Notes: generated from the letters alone by a model not told the origin. 64,000 nt of DNA from Blasia pusilla (GCA_050084515.1 CM114271.1:43834001-43898000), one strand, 5' to 3'. Shown: positions 1-12,490, numbered from the stretch's first letter. Made by a program: numbers and translations.

Positions 1-2117
1 GGTAGAACAACAAGGCCATCACATGGATTTGGGAGCTCAAGTAAGCATTTATAATCCATGTAAAGGTCATTTATCTCCAAATTTATTGCCATGATCTGTG
101 TCAAACCTGTGATGGTGGTTTTTAGATTACTCATACTAGCAGAGTCCAAGTTCCATACTATTAGAGAGGAGTCTATAAGTGATGTTGCATCAAAAAATCC
201 CTTGTGGAAGTTGTTCTACTTTTGAATAATGCTAATACGGGAGTCAACTATCGACAGTAGTTGAAGATGAAGGGGATTAATGACTAGAATTTGCCTAATA
301 TAAGAGGGTGTCATGTAGACATTATGTGATGTTCTCGGTTCTATAGTGGTACAAAGATCATAGGCATAAAACTCACTAGCTCTAGGTATAATATACTTAG
401 TGAGAAAATCGTACATAAGGCATATTATGGCTACTAAGATGCAGAGATTGTGGACATCTGGGCTTTGAGAGTGGAGTACTTTATAGTTCCACAATAACCA
501 CAACACTGCATCTGTGAAACGATGGATGAACATGTCAATTTCCACTTGGAGAGTAATTGGCCAGCAAATGGCCAATGATAGGCAATAGGTTTGCAGGCTA
601 ACCGACCTATTAGTCAAGGTGGGCCTATTTCAAGCTCTTTGCCTACAAATATGCAGGCAAGATTTTCTAAGGGTCAAGAAAGTTATGCTTCTCTTTGCAA
701 TTGTGCGAGTAGAAGAAAAAGTATTGCGTGCATGCAAAAATAGTTAAACTCTCATGTGTGCATGCATGGAACGAGCATGTTGGTCATCCATTGAATGGCT
801 CTCACTAAGGTGTTGATAAGATACAGTGTCAAATTTACCGGCTTGGAGACAAGTTGAATAAGAAATGAGATTTACATTGTATAACGTGAATGTGCATATG
901 TGTATAGCAAGCATGAAGAGTACAATATGTAGATATAAAAAGAGCAATAGTAAACAGTGAAAAGTGCAAACATCAATCAGATATGTATGGAAAGTACTTG
1001 CCTTAGTTGTGGGTGTGATTAGTGATCAAGAGATGCTTGGACACCTAAAGGGAAGACAACACATAAATTAATGTGTAGCATGCACGCACTGACCTATTGC
1101 TCTAGCAAGGAGTAGCAGTGAACATTCACAGCCTGAAAATAATAACAAGTGAAAAGTAAATTCTCGTGCTTGATGTGTGGCCGACAATAAGATAACAAGA
1201 AGACAATTGCAGGGAGAGGATACTGTACATCAAAAGCACTCAATGATTGAAAAGTGTTGGAATAAATGGTAAATCCGAAGGTAACCCTCTAATAATTTTG
1301 TCTTCATGATTAAAAAGAAGTGATAGTTAATGCACGTGAATAGTGGCGAATGTCCTCCAAAGAGTACCAAAGGGTGATTACTTTCAGGTGGATTGAATTG
1401 ACGTGAAAGTTATTACCTTTGGTCAAACTTTGGAAGAACAAATCAACTGTATCTGTTGGATTCTAGAAACTAAATAGCTAAAACAAAGAGAAGATTGGAG
1501 CCTATAATTTTTAGATATAGAATTATGTGTCTCTATCTCCTAGCATATGTATCTTGGATAGGCTGATTTCACTCCAGCTTGTTTTATCAATCCATGGGAC
1601 TAGTATCTACTTGTTGCAGTATTGGGATTCTTGAAACGTTGAGTTTCATGCATTCCATTCCATTTATTCTATACGAACTCTCGTTTAGATTTCTCTATCA
1701 CACAATTAGCAAACGTGAAGCCTTCATAAGAAGACGGTCTAATACACTCTTGCAAAAGTGCGGACTCCCTATGTCTCTCATTACTACCGATCTAAAATTG
1801 TCTCATGGGCAACGCAATTTGGAATATATGAGAACTGATGGTGGCTAGATTGAACTTTCTTATCATGCACGCTTTAAACATAATCAACAATCAAATGTGC
1901 CAGATGGCAAAAATTTTAGGCAAGACAGAATTCCAGGAAATCCCAAATGGAGCGTTTTACTACTCATTAGCGTCCACATGGCAAAAAAAAGGCCAAGGTG
2001 GGCAAAAATACTTGATCAAAGGGTAAATGGGCAACTTATGGAGCAAGAGCAGGGCCACACTTGGGATTGGATGGATTGAATAGTTTACAGTGCACCCTAA
2101 ACCGCACGATTCCAAGA
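1..2117. other. unassigned DNA
   Basis: I recognise no gene, RNA or transposon domain here. The open frames present (for example minus 216-617 and plus 1579-1848) have no motif I know and no visible exon structure. The base composition is AT-leaning, like the other non-genic DNA of the window. Confidence 0.5.
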
Positions 2118-2860
2118 TGTCATGGTAGATGAAGCGTAGGGCGAGATAATATCGAGGCCTTAGAGGGGTCTTGTACTCCCTTATTTTGAGAGGTTATATG
2201 TGACTTGCTCTTAGGAGGTGACGTACGAGTGTAGGTCAACCTTCTCTTTATGAGGAGTGGCAACCTTGGAGAGGTTGACCTTCTCAACCATGTATGGCTC
2301 CACTTGGACCTATAGGGTCGTGGGTTAGTTGGCAGTTGGTCTCATGAGGGGACCACATGTGTAGTTGTTAGGGAGCTAGTATGTGTGTACTGCAGGTTGG
2401 TAGTGACTTGCTAGGAGGGAGGTGACCTATGTGTACAGGTCATCTATGGAGTGCCCAGGAGGTATACCTCGGATGAAGCTCATTTGGAGCTCATCTCCTT
2501 AGGATTGCAGACCCTTGTTGGGATCTGTGATACAGTGCGGCTTGCATGTATTGACCATGGATTCTCTCTTAAAGAGTGGGCTAGGAGTGATCAACAAGGA
2601 AGATCACGCATATTTTGGGAGTCTTTGTGTACACTTTCTCTTGCTGTTACACCAGTGTGGATCTGATTCATGTATATGGCTGTTTGGATGAAGCACGATT
2701 GATTGCAGATTTCATCAAAATTTACACTGCATATGCAACTTTAATGAGGTTGTCAAGTCGTTCATATGTAGAGATGTTAGGATTCATAGCTAGATGGATC
2801 TTAGACATGTGTGTGCATAACAACATATGTATGTTGGCAGTGATGTGTATTGGCACGACA
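2118..2860 (+). mobile_element. possible decayed solo LTR
   Basis: The segment starts TGTCATGG and ends GGCACGACA. The last 40 bases (ATGTATGTTGG...GATGTGTATTGGCACGACA) resemble the tails of the B repeats of element P and of the solo LTR at 14312-14716. Flanks AAGA and AAGG match at three of four positions. No second LTR or coding region is visible nearby, so a degraded solo A+B terminal repeat is the best reading. The left end is the less certain one. Confidence 0.35.
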
Positions 2861-2963
2861 AAGGCCTAAGCTATTGCTTTGATCTCTCTCATAGAACCAC
2901 AACTCAGGAGAAAAGCGAGAGGCACAAATCAGTGAAGGATCCTAAACGTTCTCCCACCCCATC

Positions 2964-3070
2964 TGTCTTGCGAATCTACATCGTCATACAACATACATCG
3001 CTGACATACCATACTCACATACATACATAACATAGACGAGAGCATACACAAGCACAAGTGTCCCACAACT
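2964..3070 (-). repeat. E1 terminal repeat B2
   Basis: This 107-bp segment at the outer 3' end of E1 matches B1 (4477-4587). It is TG-rich in element orientation (repeated TATGTATG), as expected for an RNA 3'-end signal. It adjoins A2 with no gap: the boundary is CCACAACT|GAAATCC on the plus strand, the same as in E2. No B copy follows A1 at the 5' end. Confidence 0.85.
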
Positions 3071-4474
3071 GAAATCCATGAAAGATCTACTATCATAAAA
3101 CACGTATAAAATCACATACAATCGAGCCAAACCCACTCCACGATGGGAGAATCCAAGTCGAAGCTTGCGGGAACCACCATAGCCAAGAGCTCTACTCACT
3201 ACCAAGGCTAACTCCCAACGCAACAGGCTCAACTCGAAGAACTAACTGTTCTTTGAGTGCACTTGTCGCGACCCTCATAACCAAACAACACCAAATAGGC
3301 GCCAAGCGAAACATCAAAACTCAAGTGAACTCATGCTGCGAGGTTTGCGCTTTGGAGAGGCGTTTGGAAAAGTCTCTTGGAAAAGTTTAAGAGACGAAAC
3401 GCGGAACAGAGTTCTGCGTTTCATGCGTTAGTGGTCGCGACCAGGAAACCTAGACCAAACGCGAGCCAAGACTTGAGATGAGTTGAGTCTTGGGAGGTTG
3501 GTTGCCAAAGAGGTGAGAACCAGTTTCGAACACGACTAGCATTTGGGAGAATCTGACTGTGTTTAGGACCATAACCTTGAGTTCCAAGATGCGTTTGAGA
3601 CAAATAAGAGCGCGTTGGAAAGCTGATCTTGAGATGCTTCCAACGAACTAAAGATTTTAGCAAACGCATAAGTACAGGTTGAGATATTGGCCGAAAACAA
3701 TTGAGAGAGCAATCGGGTTGACGGCCAATTGGAGAGGCCCGGGTGTCTTTCCCTAAATATAGGGGGCCCGCGGAGATCCCCAGAAGTACTAGTAAGGGAG
3801 GAGTCTCTCCGAGATGTCTCGGAACACGAATCCCCACTTTGGGGCGCCAAACGGCGTTTCAGAGGCACGGGATGGAACGGGAGTTTGGCGTTGGAATTCG
3901 AAACCCAAACCTGATCCAAGGGAGTGGACTTTGTACGCCACACTTGGATTCCAACCCGAGATTCACTTTGTGCGAGTCTTGGTGAGGAACTCATTGGATG
4001 TCCATCGGACACTTGGAACGGCTAGGCGCGAAATGCCATTTTAGGTTCGTGAACTGACCAGAAAGTCTGTCCCAAGTCTTTCGAGATTTGCCCGTGTTGT
4101 AAACCGCGAAACTAGGAAGGTTGAGCTTGATGAGAGTCTGAGACGAGAACTCGGAAAGTAATCCCACTGATTGATCCAAGACTCGACTAACCAAAGTGCG
4201 TGTTTGGATGCAAATCAGCGTTGAGAGCGTGACCTACTGAACGTACGCTTCCGCAACAAACAAGATTAACGTTCAAGGAGAGTAGGCGCACGACAACACT
4301 CCACACTATATCCTCCAACCTAAAAGCGGGCCCTACTGGAAAAGTCACCCTCAACTGAGTAACCCCCAACCCTACGTATGAAACCGCATCTCTATCTAGA
4401 CACTACGGCCCTACATAAGGTATGGCCTCTACTAGCACACTATACTCTACGACATAATCCGTATGGTCATGACA
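3071..4474 (-). repeat. E1 terminal repeat A2, split by a solo LTR
   Basis: The two parts 3071-3263 and 4301-4474 add to 367 bp and match A1 (12491-12856, 366 bp) and the E2 A repeats (367 bp). The repeat starts TGTCATGACC in element orientation at 4474 and ends GGATTTC at 3071. The interruption is the solo LTR 3264-4295 plus its duplicated target. Confidence 0.87.
3264..4295 (+). mobile_element. 1-kb solo LTR, copy a
   Basis: The segment starts TGTCGCGACCC and ends GCGCACGACA. It lies inside E1 A2. Flanks are GCACT (3259-3263) and ACACT (4296-4300), a 5-bp duplication with one change. The empty site is visible in the sister repeats near 12680, 52070 and 61375, where CTTTGAGTGCACTCCA runs uninterrupted, so the insertion limits are certain. 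It is related to copies b (29173-30175) and c (48213-49222), which look closer to each other. A TATA-like AAATATAGG lies near 3757. No internal coding region remains. Confidence 0.85.
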
Positions 4475-4476
4475 AA

Positions 4477-4587
4477 TATCGTGCGAATCCACATTGTCAT
4501 ACAACATACATCGCTGACATACCATACTCACATACATACATACATAACATAGACGAGAGCATACACAAACACAAGCATCCCACAACT
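4477..4587 (-). repeat. E1 terminal repeat B1
   Basis: This second copy of B (111 bp) sits inside the element between the polypurine tract and A2. Its outer end on the plus strand is TATCGTGCG (TGTCG in E2) and it is separated from A2 by two bases (AA, 4475-4476). Its inner boundary CCACAACT|CGCC is where homology to B2 stops. Confidence 0.86.
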
Positions 4588-4596
4588 CGCCCCCCT
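4588..4596 (-). other. E1 polypurine tract
   Basis: In element orientation AGGGGGGCG directly precedes B1. The same nonamer precedes B1 of element P, and TAGGGGGCCG precedes B1 of E2. A polypurine tract marks the start of plus-strand DNA synthesis and so the left end of the reverse-transcribed LTR. Here that end is B1, not A2. Confidence 0.75.
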
Positions 4597-4758
4597 AACT
4601 GGCGGTTAGGTCCCTCTAACTCCCAGGTAGCCCTATACATCTACTACATGCTAACACCTTTGTGGGTGCACGAATCAGAAGGTCGGGTGCTAGGTTGCCC
4701 CATTGTTAGTCGCACATATGTAATCCATATCATGCAAAGATCAAGTCATCTACCTCTC

Positions 4759-5889
4759 CTAAGTACATCGAGGACAAACCCAACTTCCAGTAGGAACAAC
4801 ATCCATACGTGGAGTCAAACACATCATGTGCCAACCCCTAGAACACCGATCACACACCAACATACCGGCTGCGTTACCAGCAGACCCACACAACATGCAC
4901 CTCAAACTAGCACGTATCATGGCTAAGCTTGGGTCAACAGTACCATCCATATTTGGAAGATGACATGGCGCACAATTATGCACATGGTCCTTCCAAACAA
5001 CTCCATCACGACCCTCCAACATGAGAACTCTAGAAGCTAACACCTCGCACACTTGTAAAATAGTGCGGCCTACCGTCACATCCAACGTTGTTGGTGCAAT
5101 CTACTGCAAATAGACATAGTCCCCCACATGGAACCTACGAATCGATGGTCGATAACCTCCTCCCCGAATGGTCGCAAACCTCAACGTATCCCTGTGTTGA
5201 GCAATGGCAAGATTCTCAAAGGCTGTTGGCATAACTCTCCGAAAGAGCTCTGCCCGCTAAGAACACACTCTCATCCACATCTCAAGGTCATCAAGGTTCA
5301 CCACCTCACTAGACTCTCGACGAATTATTGCGGGCAAGTCTGGATCTCGGCCATATAATAGAAAATAAGGTGAGAAGGAAGCCAAGGATGCTTGGCAACT
5401 GAACCTATACCCCATGGCTAACCATGGCAACTGAATATCCCAGTCTCCAAGATGCCCCTTTTGTAGGCCATACTTGCGCAATGCCCTCTTCACCGTCTGA
5501 ACCACACGCTCACCCAAACCATCCGCCTCTGGATGATCTCGAGACGTGGTCCGATGATCAATCAACGCCTTGTCACACAAGACCTGAAACTCACCCTGAA
5601 ATTGTGTACCCTGATCGGTCAGCACTTCAGCTGGTGCACCAAAATGACTAAGCACTCTATCAAGAAACGCATACGCCGTTCCCTCACATGCCTTCTCAGG
5701 TAATGCCACCAACTCAATCCACTTGGAGAAGTGCTCCACCATGACCAACACATATCGATGATGTCGTACACTCAACGGTAACGGTCTCGCAAAGTCCACA
5801 CTCCAACGATAACCCAACCCCATAATAGCCAAGGGGTGTAACTGTGGTGTAGGGGCATTGAATGATGCCCTCACCCGGTCACAAACCAT
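4759..5889 (-). pseudogene. E1 DDE integrase with C-terminal PHD finger
   Basis: The catalytic core (5889-5257) shows WSVDFARPL (first Asp), LTDQGTQF (second Asp) and HPEADGLGERVV (Glu), the Ty3/Gypsy D,D-E pattern. The upstream HHCC zinc site (near 5890-6000, ending with MVC) lies in shifted frames. After a frame break the C-terminal block 5085-4759 contains CMLC, CDRC, GWHMMC and a final CPRC, the Cys4-His-Cys3 spacing of a PHD finger, a histone-tail reader. In E2 the same two parts lie in one open frame, so the finger belongs to the integrase C terminus. No chromodomain is present. Stops and frameshifts make this a pseudogene. Confidence 0.87.
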
Positions 5890-5969
5890 TCAACGTGACA
5901 CCAACTGCTGCACCTGAGTATGTATGCCACGCCACCAATACTGATCAAGGAGTAAGCTCTATGTACGCT

Positions 5970-7601
5970 TTACCCCAAAATGTCCCAACTCCTCATGGGC
6001 ATTCGCACAATGCGCTCTCTCTGAGCCAAATGCGGCACTACTCGTACTCTACCATCCTCCCACACACGGAGAATATGTGTTCCCTCCAATCGATACCTCT
6101 TAGCACGTTGAAGAACACGGTCTCGCTCCTTGGCACTCACTATGCCTGGCACCCTACTGGTCCGTAGGAAATCCAACACCAACGCATCATCATGAATATC
6201 ATGCTGATCCGTACCACCATCTCCAACCTTAGGATCTGAAGCCTGGCCATCTACCCTCTGACTAGAGTAAGATGTCATGTGGTCCTCCATACTAGAGTCC
6301 ACCCCTAACCAACATAAAAAGGCGGATGCATGCCAACCTCGTACCATCTTCTCATCAACCTCGCCATGCCATCTAGCCCCAGTTGCATCCTCTTGGCTAG
6401 TACATGGGTTCCTACTCAACCCATCAGCATCAAGGTTGGAAACTCCAGGTCTATGTACCACCTGGAAGTCATACTCCTGTAAGATAAGAGCCCACCGTGC
6501 AAGCTTCCCTGTAAGCTTGTCAGACTCCATCAACCACTTGAGTGGCTGGTGATCAGTAACAAGGGTAAACTGTGTGCCAAAAAAGTAATACCTAAAGTGT
6601 GCCACAACCCACACTACTGCCAAGCACTCTCCCTCATATGAATCAGAGCGCGACTCCATTTGCATTATTCGAACGACTTGCATAGGCCACCACAAACTCC
6701 ATGTGCTCATCATCATGTTGTGTCAACACCGCTCCAAGTCCCAACCTACTCCAATCAGTGTGTAATTGAAATGGGCGCCCTCTGATAGGTCTCCTCAAGA
6801 TAGGCGCCACCACCAACTGGGCCTTGAGCTCCACAAAAGCTCTCTCCTGATCATCTCCCTTGTGCCACTCTTGATCTGATTTCAGCAATTGGTTCAAAGG
6901 CTTTGCCATAAAACTAAATCCTTTTACATACCTCCGATAGTAGTTCGCCAATCCCATGAATGCCCGAACTCTACTCAGATCTACCGGACGCGGAATAAGT
7001 GCAATAATTTCCATTGGTACAAACAATCCTTGCCATGAGAGTTGACACCCCAAAACGATGTCTTGGCCTTGTCACTCTCCGAAATCGCCAATTGATGGTA
7101 TCGTGCCTGAAGATCCAAAGTACTGAAAATCTTTGCCTGTCCCACCACATCAAAGATCTCCTCAGGTGTAGGCATGGCATACCTATCGGCCTTGGTTTTC
7201 CGATTGATAGGACGGTAATCTCCACACATCCGCCCATCCATGTAGTTGCCATGCATATCCTTTTTAGCAGGCATGACAGTGGCTGATGCATGCTCTCCAT
7301 GCGACAACTCCACTAATCCAACCTCCAAAAGGTCCAACGTCCTACTCTGAATCAAGTCCCTCTCCATATCACTATATCGGTAGGGACGACGAAAGATTGG
7401 CATATCACTAGCCAAATCAATCCATATACGGGGTCCAACCAAAGCACCCAACTCCTTCATGCTAAAGGCAAAACAACTCCTATAAGCACGTAGGAACTGT
7501 GTCAAGCGTCGTTTCTCACCTCCCGTAAGCTTGGGCCCAAGTAATGGCTCCCAAGTCTCCTCCTTTGGCACACTAGAGGAGAGGCGATGCCATTGGCGCA
7601 C
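5970..7601 (-). pseudogene. E1 reverse transcriptase / RNase H, catalytic core deleted
   Basis: The RT N-terminal half (7601-6981) has PKLTGGEKRRL, ASDMPIFRRPYRYS, ATVMPAKKDMHG, MCGDYRPINR and IFSTLDLQARYHQL, typical Ty3/Gypsy RT blocks. The frame then runs into a deletion near 7005: about 290 bp present in E2 (54795-55075), including the YIDD active site, is missing. Homology resumes with AFMGLANYYRRYVKGF and the tether to RNase H (FQLHTDWSRLGLGAVL, DHQPLKWLMESDK, 6880-5970). The product could not polymerise DNA. Confidence 0.88.
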
Positions 7602-7785
7602 ATAACCCCCTCACAAGATGGTACACCCTTAGCTATACCATCATCTGAACAAATAACTCCTCCACCAGCATGAGCAACCAACTCCACATGCCCAGCCATT
7701 ACATCCCATTTACTCCAAGGATGAAAAATACTACTCTCCTCGCCCCCAGTCGATGCCTCTACCATCCCGGTAGCCATCAAGCTCA

Positions 7786-9191
7786 TCACAAGGGGTGGAA
7801 GACCCCTGACATAATCCGAAGTCGACATTTTTGCTCAACCATACCAAGACTCAAAATCCAAGTCAAACAATTCAGGTCCATGGCTTTGACCCAACACATG
7901 ACGTCGTGAAGCCTAAAAATGGAAGCAACCGCTAACATACCAAGAGCAAATCCCATCGCACGCTCTCTCTCATCAGCGTTAGGCTCTACCAAGCCATCGC
8001 ACATGAGAATCCCATACAAGCCTGGGGACCACCTTCCTGTAGGCATGTGACGAGGAAAACTCATAAATGTGGGTAGTGCCATCCTAGGTCGCCCACACGG
8101 TTCACCACCGCCATGGGTGACCGATCAATAACCCTCACCACTGAGAAAGTCACCCAAGATCAAGATACTATCCTTGTAAGGCAAGGATCTGCCAGACCGC
8201 ATCATATGCTCGACGTAGAACCTCCCTAGGCAACAAGTTTGTCCACCACAAGCGTGGAAAATGTGCACACAAGCCAACTTGCGCTGCATCCAACAACACC
8301 GCTGGTCTAATCCAAGACCGCATCTCATGAACACTCGCCATCATCCGGGTCCGAGTGTCACCCAACAATGGAACATTCTCGAGCACGTGCTTGATGAACT
8401 GAAGATGTCGTAACACCCGTAACATCTCCCAAAACAATCGAGACCTAGGGTCGTGTAATCCCTCACCACGACCAGCGCGTGTATGACCCTGACATGGACA
8501 TCTAGCAATCACCAAATCCATAGGACCAACCCTCTCAAGGTCCTACGCCCCCAATAATGCAATGTGTGACGGCAAAGCACGCTGGTACCCACGAATAGCT
8601 GATGGCGGCAACAACTCAGAATATCTCCGCATCAACTGACCAATATGTTAGGATGAGACTCTCTCATCCTGACATATTGGTCAAAATGAGGGTTGTCTCA
8701 TCTCGCTCCACATACACGTATCTTCGCACAGGAATACCGGCCTGCAACACTACAGCCAAACTAGTGCTAATCCCACCAAAGAGATCTAACACACAAATGC
8801 CCTCCGGCGGATACTGCCATACAATGGATGTAGTATCCAAAGGGGATAACCCAACTGGACCAGAAGTAGGAGTCCGCCATGAGGCCTCCTCTTCCTCGTG
8901 AGGTATAACAGCCTCACACCAAGCCTCCTACACTAGGCGATCAGCCTCCTGCCATAGTGCACAGCCTGAACTCCAAAGTGGCACATCCAACGATGAGGAT
9001 GCCATTGTTGCAAAACTAGGGACCTCCTCTACCTCCTCATGCACAGGAGAATCTATAGCAGAAAAATTACCCTCCAAAAAGTCTCCTGGCCAAGTGACTA
9101 CTCCACTAAAACCAACCACAGATGCTAACACCGTTGGGGAAGACCCTCCTAGTCGAGCCCCATAAATAAATCTCATAGGAACTTGGCTCAT
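7786..9191 (-). pseudogene. E1 cytosine-C5 DNA methyltransferase domain
   Basis: The domain sits between protease and RT. From 5' to 3': a linker of unknown role (MSQVPMRFIYGARLGG..., 9191-8928); motif I VLDLFGGIST (about 8810-8780) with the VYVERDE ribose site; motif IV, a Pro-Cys-Gln catalytic loop (residues 9-11 of the frame starting at 8521); GLHDPRSRLFWEML; motif VI LENVPLL; motif VIII CAHFPRLWWTN; then, after a frame break, motif IX DERERAMGFALG and motif X AMDLNCLTW. Motif order is the standard C5 order and the target-recognition stretch between VIII and IX is short, as in DNMT3. It would transfer a methyl group from S-adenosylmethionine to cytosine. Frames are broken at least three times. 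Confidence 0.87.
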
Positions 9192-9221
9192 ACGTCCATC
9201 CCCGGACTGCCAACCATGTCT

Positions 9222-9904
9222 TTAAGACGTTGTCTCACTCCAGTAATCCATCTGAAAACCCATCGGGTATAATACCGCTCCTCCAACTAGTACATCATAT
9301 GACTCGGCTGATGTGACCACTGCAGGTACTCCCAACCGGGAGCTATCAATCGCATGATCTGGTCTCAGCTGTACAGACAACTTCTCCCGTGTCATGAATT
9401 GAGACCTATCATTGGCTCCTCCAAGTGATGTTTGAATCTGGAATGGGCAAGGCTCAAGCTTTGACCTCTGAATACCCAAACCAATACATGCCGCCTTTCC
9501 CAACATCAAAGGTTGGGCACCAGAGTCTAACAAGACTCTATCTGGTCTATACATCTGTCCTGTAGGACTCACCTATCGGAATATCCCACTACGGTTGTCC
9601 AACATACATAATCCAAGTGTAAGCCTCTCACATAATGCATACGATCAATGGTTGGCCGGGCTGGTAATGCATCCATCTTCGCCGCTGTTGCCTGCCAAGT
9701 AGGACTGGTACTCAATGCTACATCTGACATAGAGGGTCGCTCCATCGCAACACCCTCATCCACCTCACCACGTGTAGCACTAACACCCCCACGTTCACAC
9801 AACGTGGCTGCTAGCTGAAATACAAGAGCTAAGTCAACTCCTAAAGCCATCAGCTCCGTGGCTGAAAAAAATGGGGATCCCAACACTGAAGTTGCCATCC
9901 CCAA
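9222..9904 (-). pseudogene. E1 aspartic protease
   Basis: The retropepsin active site LLDSGAQPLMLGKAA (near 9535-9490) keeps its Asp, and the downstream flap/second conserved block YDVLVGGAVLYPMGF is present (near 9300). The 5' part (9904-9569, with FSATELMALGVDLALVFQL) is in another frame. The protease would cleave the gag-pol polyprotein. It directly precedes the methyltransferase, in the order gag-PR-MTase-RT. Confidence 0.82.
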
Positions 9905-9964
9905 TACTGCAGTGGATGCTGCATCCGAGTCTACTACACGTGATGTAGATACCTCAGTCCCCCA

Positions 9965-11413
9965 TCAGAGGCTCAATAGGCTGCGTAGGAACCATGGATG
10001 GAGTCCTAAGCACCTCAGACAACAAGAATGACTGGGGAAGCCTAGTCTGCCTCCTAGCCTCACCCCTCTATGGGTCCAACTCCACAGTGGCTCTGATGCT
10101 CGAGTGGCTCCTCTCGTAACTGCAGTTGATGCCTCAACTTGTGCTGCACTCGCCATATAAGAGAGATCATCCCCTCCATAAGACGTGAAAGCCCCTGCTC
10201 CCGAACTTGATCTATGCTGGATACCAACCATAGTAGCCAAATTCTGCTCCAACTGCTCAATCCTCAATCCATAGCTGACTTTATCGTAGTGGTAGGGGTA
10301 GCCATTGTAGGCTCTCCAACCACTGGTCCACCTCTACCACCCCTATCACCTCTACCACCTCGGCCTCTCGGAGCTACTCCACCACGGCCGCGGCCTGATC
10401 TCAACTCTGGATGAAGATCAAAGCAACGCTCTTGAGGATGACATGGTCTCCATAATGATCACACCTGAGTTGGGGCCGACCGAGGCCCATCCTCCAAAGT
10501 CCGTCTCCCATCCTCTTGGGGACAAAACCTCCTAACATGATCCCTCCACATCTCCAACATGACTGTCCTTGCTGCGGGGCAGCAAATGAAGGCAATAGTC
10601 TCTGCGCAAGTGTCCCTCTAGGACATGGTTGAGGCCGTGTGTACCCCCCACAACTCCCACTACTACTACCACCACCACTACTACGAGACTGTGAGGTGGG
10701 TGAACACGAGAAGTAGTAGTTGTATCCCCTCTTGAACGGATGTCACCACTCTCTCCTTCACCATGTTAAGCTCAATCTTCTCAGATAGAGCAAACACATG
10801 GGTCAATGTGGGTGAATCATCACTCATAAGAGTAGCATCACGTACCCTACGGTGCAGCTCTCTGTCCAAGATCCCATACCAAAACTCGATTGCCTGAGCC
10901 TCAATCACACCCTAGGTAACTAAATCAAGCGTTGCATAGGAGTGTATGCCTCACGAAGACTCTCACCAGTCTTTCGCTCAAATTCCTTAAGACTCCTCAA
11001 ATTCTCTGTCTTCACTCCCTTATAGTTCTTCTTCAACCTCTTGAAGAACTCTGCAACCGAGCTGAACGATGGTGGGGCACTAGTACCTCCACTAGTATCC
11101 CCACTGGTACCTCCACTGGTACCCCCACTCCAGCTCGTACTCGTACCACTCAACGTCGGGCTGGCTGGCATAGTAAGAGCACTACTACCAATACCACCAT
11201 GGATGATAGACACATAGCCTGGAGACCAATATTGTCTCCACGCCTCAATCTTAGCCTAAACTCATGATAATTATCCATGGGTGGTCCCTCCAAGTGTTGA
11301 AATAAACCCTTCCAAGCCAAGAAGGGTGTAAACAATCTGGCGTTCCGCAACATCTGCATATCACGTATCAAACTCCTGCATGAAGTCCTCCAACTCAATG
11401 GTGCCCATTGCAC
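9965..11413 (-). pseudogene. E1 gag with zinc knuckles
   Basis: Capsid-like blocks include LFTPFLAWKGLFQHLEGPP and RKTGESLREAYTPMQRLI (11413-10920), then IEFWYGILDRELHRRVRDA (10908-10681). Two nucleocapsid zinc-knuckle regions follow (CWRCGG near 10570 and a degraded CDHYGDH near 10465). The C-terminal part (10267-9965) carries the conserved RIEQLEQNLATM coiled segment and an alanine-rich tail. E2 and P have the same blocks in the same order. At least three frame changes break the reading frame. Confidence 0.8.
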
Positions 11414-12478
11414 TCGAGTATCATCGTGGGCCCTTCATGGCCCCATATATTACATCCATGTCCCAAATCAATGGAGCTGCAACACTCGATAATAACGTAG
11501 AAGACTCGGTGTTTGGAACACCCTCGTCCTCCTCTTCATCAAAAGTCGGAAGTGGAAAAGATACCCGATACCTCAATCCACTCCATGTGAAACCACCACT
11601 GTCCGCACCATGGTCCCCAACCAGACTACCAGACTGCTCCGTGATAACCAACGCCGATGCCGCACCACCACTAAGTAACCAAGTGACGTCGATGTCGCTG
11701 TACTATTCTAGCTCTACTAGCTATGGATGTAGGCAACCTAACCTGTCATCACCACAAGAAGCCTCCCATGGTCTACTAGTTATCACTCCAACCACACTAC
11801 CGGTAGCACATAGGAGTAACACTACTCTGGGAATCAACGTCAACCCTAACAATGGGCGTGCAAGCAAGAAGCAACGATGGAGGGGATCCAAACACAGGAA
11901 GTCCAACAATAACCCTCCAATGGTAAATGGAAATCAAGGTAACACAATCCACCAAATGTGGCGCCCCTTGAATCCACAGAACCCACCACACAATTCTAAC
12001 GCAATAGCTACTCCGCCGCGGGTCGATGATATGCTAGTCTGACTCACAGCACCTGAAAATATCACCTGCATGGAGAGGCTACACCGTACTATGCGCTAGA
12101 GGTCCATCAACCAATAACCTGAGATGCATAAAGTGCCTAACACATCTCCGAACAACACCAAATGAGCTTCACCAGTGTGTACACTGGCACAGTTAAGAAC
12201 TCAGCAGTTAAGCGTCTACCAGGAAAAATAGCCCAAAGATGGCTGACTAGTTATGCAACACTCAAATCACAAATCCTGCAAAAACTGCCTCACGCCCAAG
12301 CTCCTTACTCTGCCTCTCACGCCCACTGGCCCCGAGATACCACGAGTTGCCTTGAAGCCTCGATTCAGATTCCCACCTCCAACATAGGCCACAAGCCACG
12401 AACATCCACGGCTGAGTACACAATCAGCCCTAACCAGATCCTACTGATCCACAATCGAAGCTACCATCGATCTACTCT
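11414..12478. other. E1 5' gag and untranslated leader
   Basis: The left part (to about 11700) still encodes the acidic gag N terminus on the minus strand (DEEEDEGVPNTESS). The rest is non-coding leader. Relative to E2 it lacks about 630 bp (E2 60430-61063); homology jumps from CCTTGAAGCCTC to GATTCAGATTCCCACC near 12365. The long plus-strand frame at 11380-12042 is antisense to gag and leader and is not a gene. Confidence 0.6.
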
Positions 12479-12490
12479 AGTTCTTTGAGT
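12479..12490 (-). promoter_or_regulatory. E1 self-complementary primer-binding site
   Basis: In element orientation ACTCAAAGAACT starts directly at the 3' border of A1. It is the exact reverse complement of AGTTCTTTGAGT inside A1 (plus-strand 12652-12663), which lies about 30 nt downstream of a TATA-like GATATAG and is thus the expected 5' end of the RNA. This is the arrangement of self-primed Tf1. No tRNA-type site is seen. Confidence 0.72.

Noticed and set aside
2964-4587. Ordinary LTR pair with a truncated 5' LTR and a chance tandem duplication at the 3' end
   Set aside because: The same borders occur in E1 and E2 and the same layout in the diverged P; primer site and polypurine tract fit the split layout, and A1 keeps the outer end with a target duplication in E1.
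4378-4926. Plus-strand frame of 182 codons
   Set aside because: Antisense to B1, the polypurine tract and the integrase-PHD end of E1; composition follows from the opposite strand.
10214-10414. Proline-rich plus-strand frame
   Set aside because: Antisense of the Arg-Gly-rich gag segment; the E2 copy (58234-58464) shows the same artefact.
11380-12042. Plus-strand frame of 220 codons
   Set aside because: Antisense to gag start and leader of E1; the E2 counterpart (58931-59725) is broken differently.
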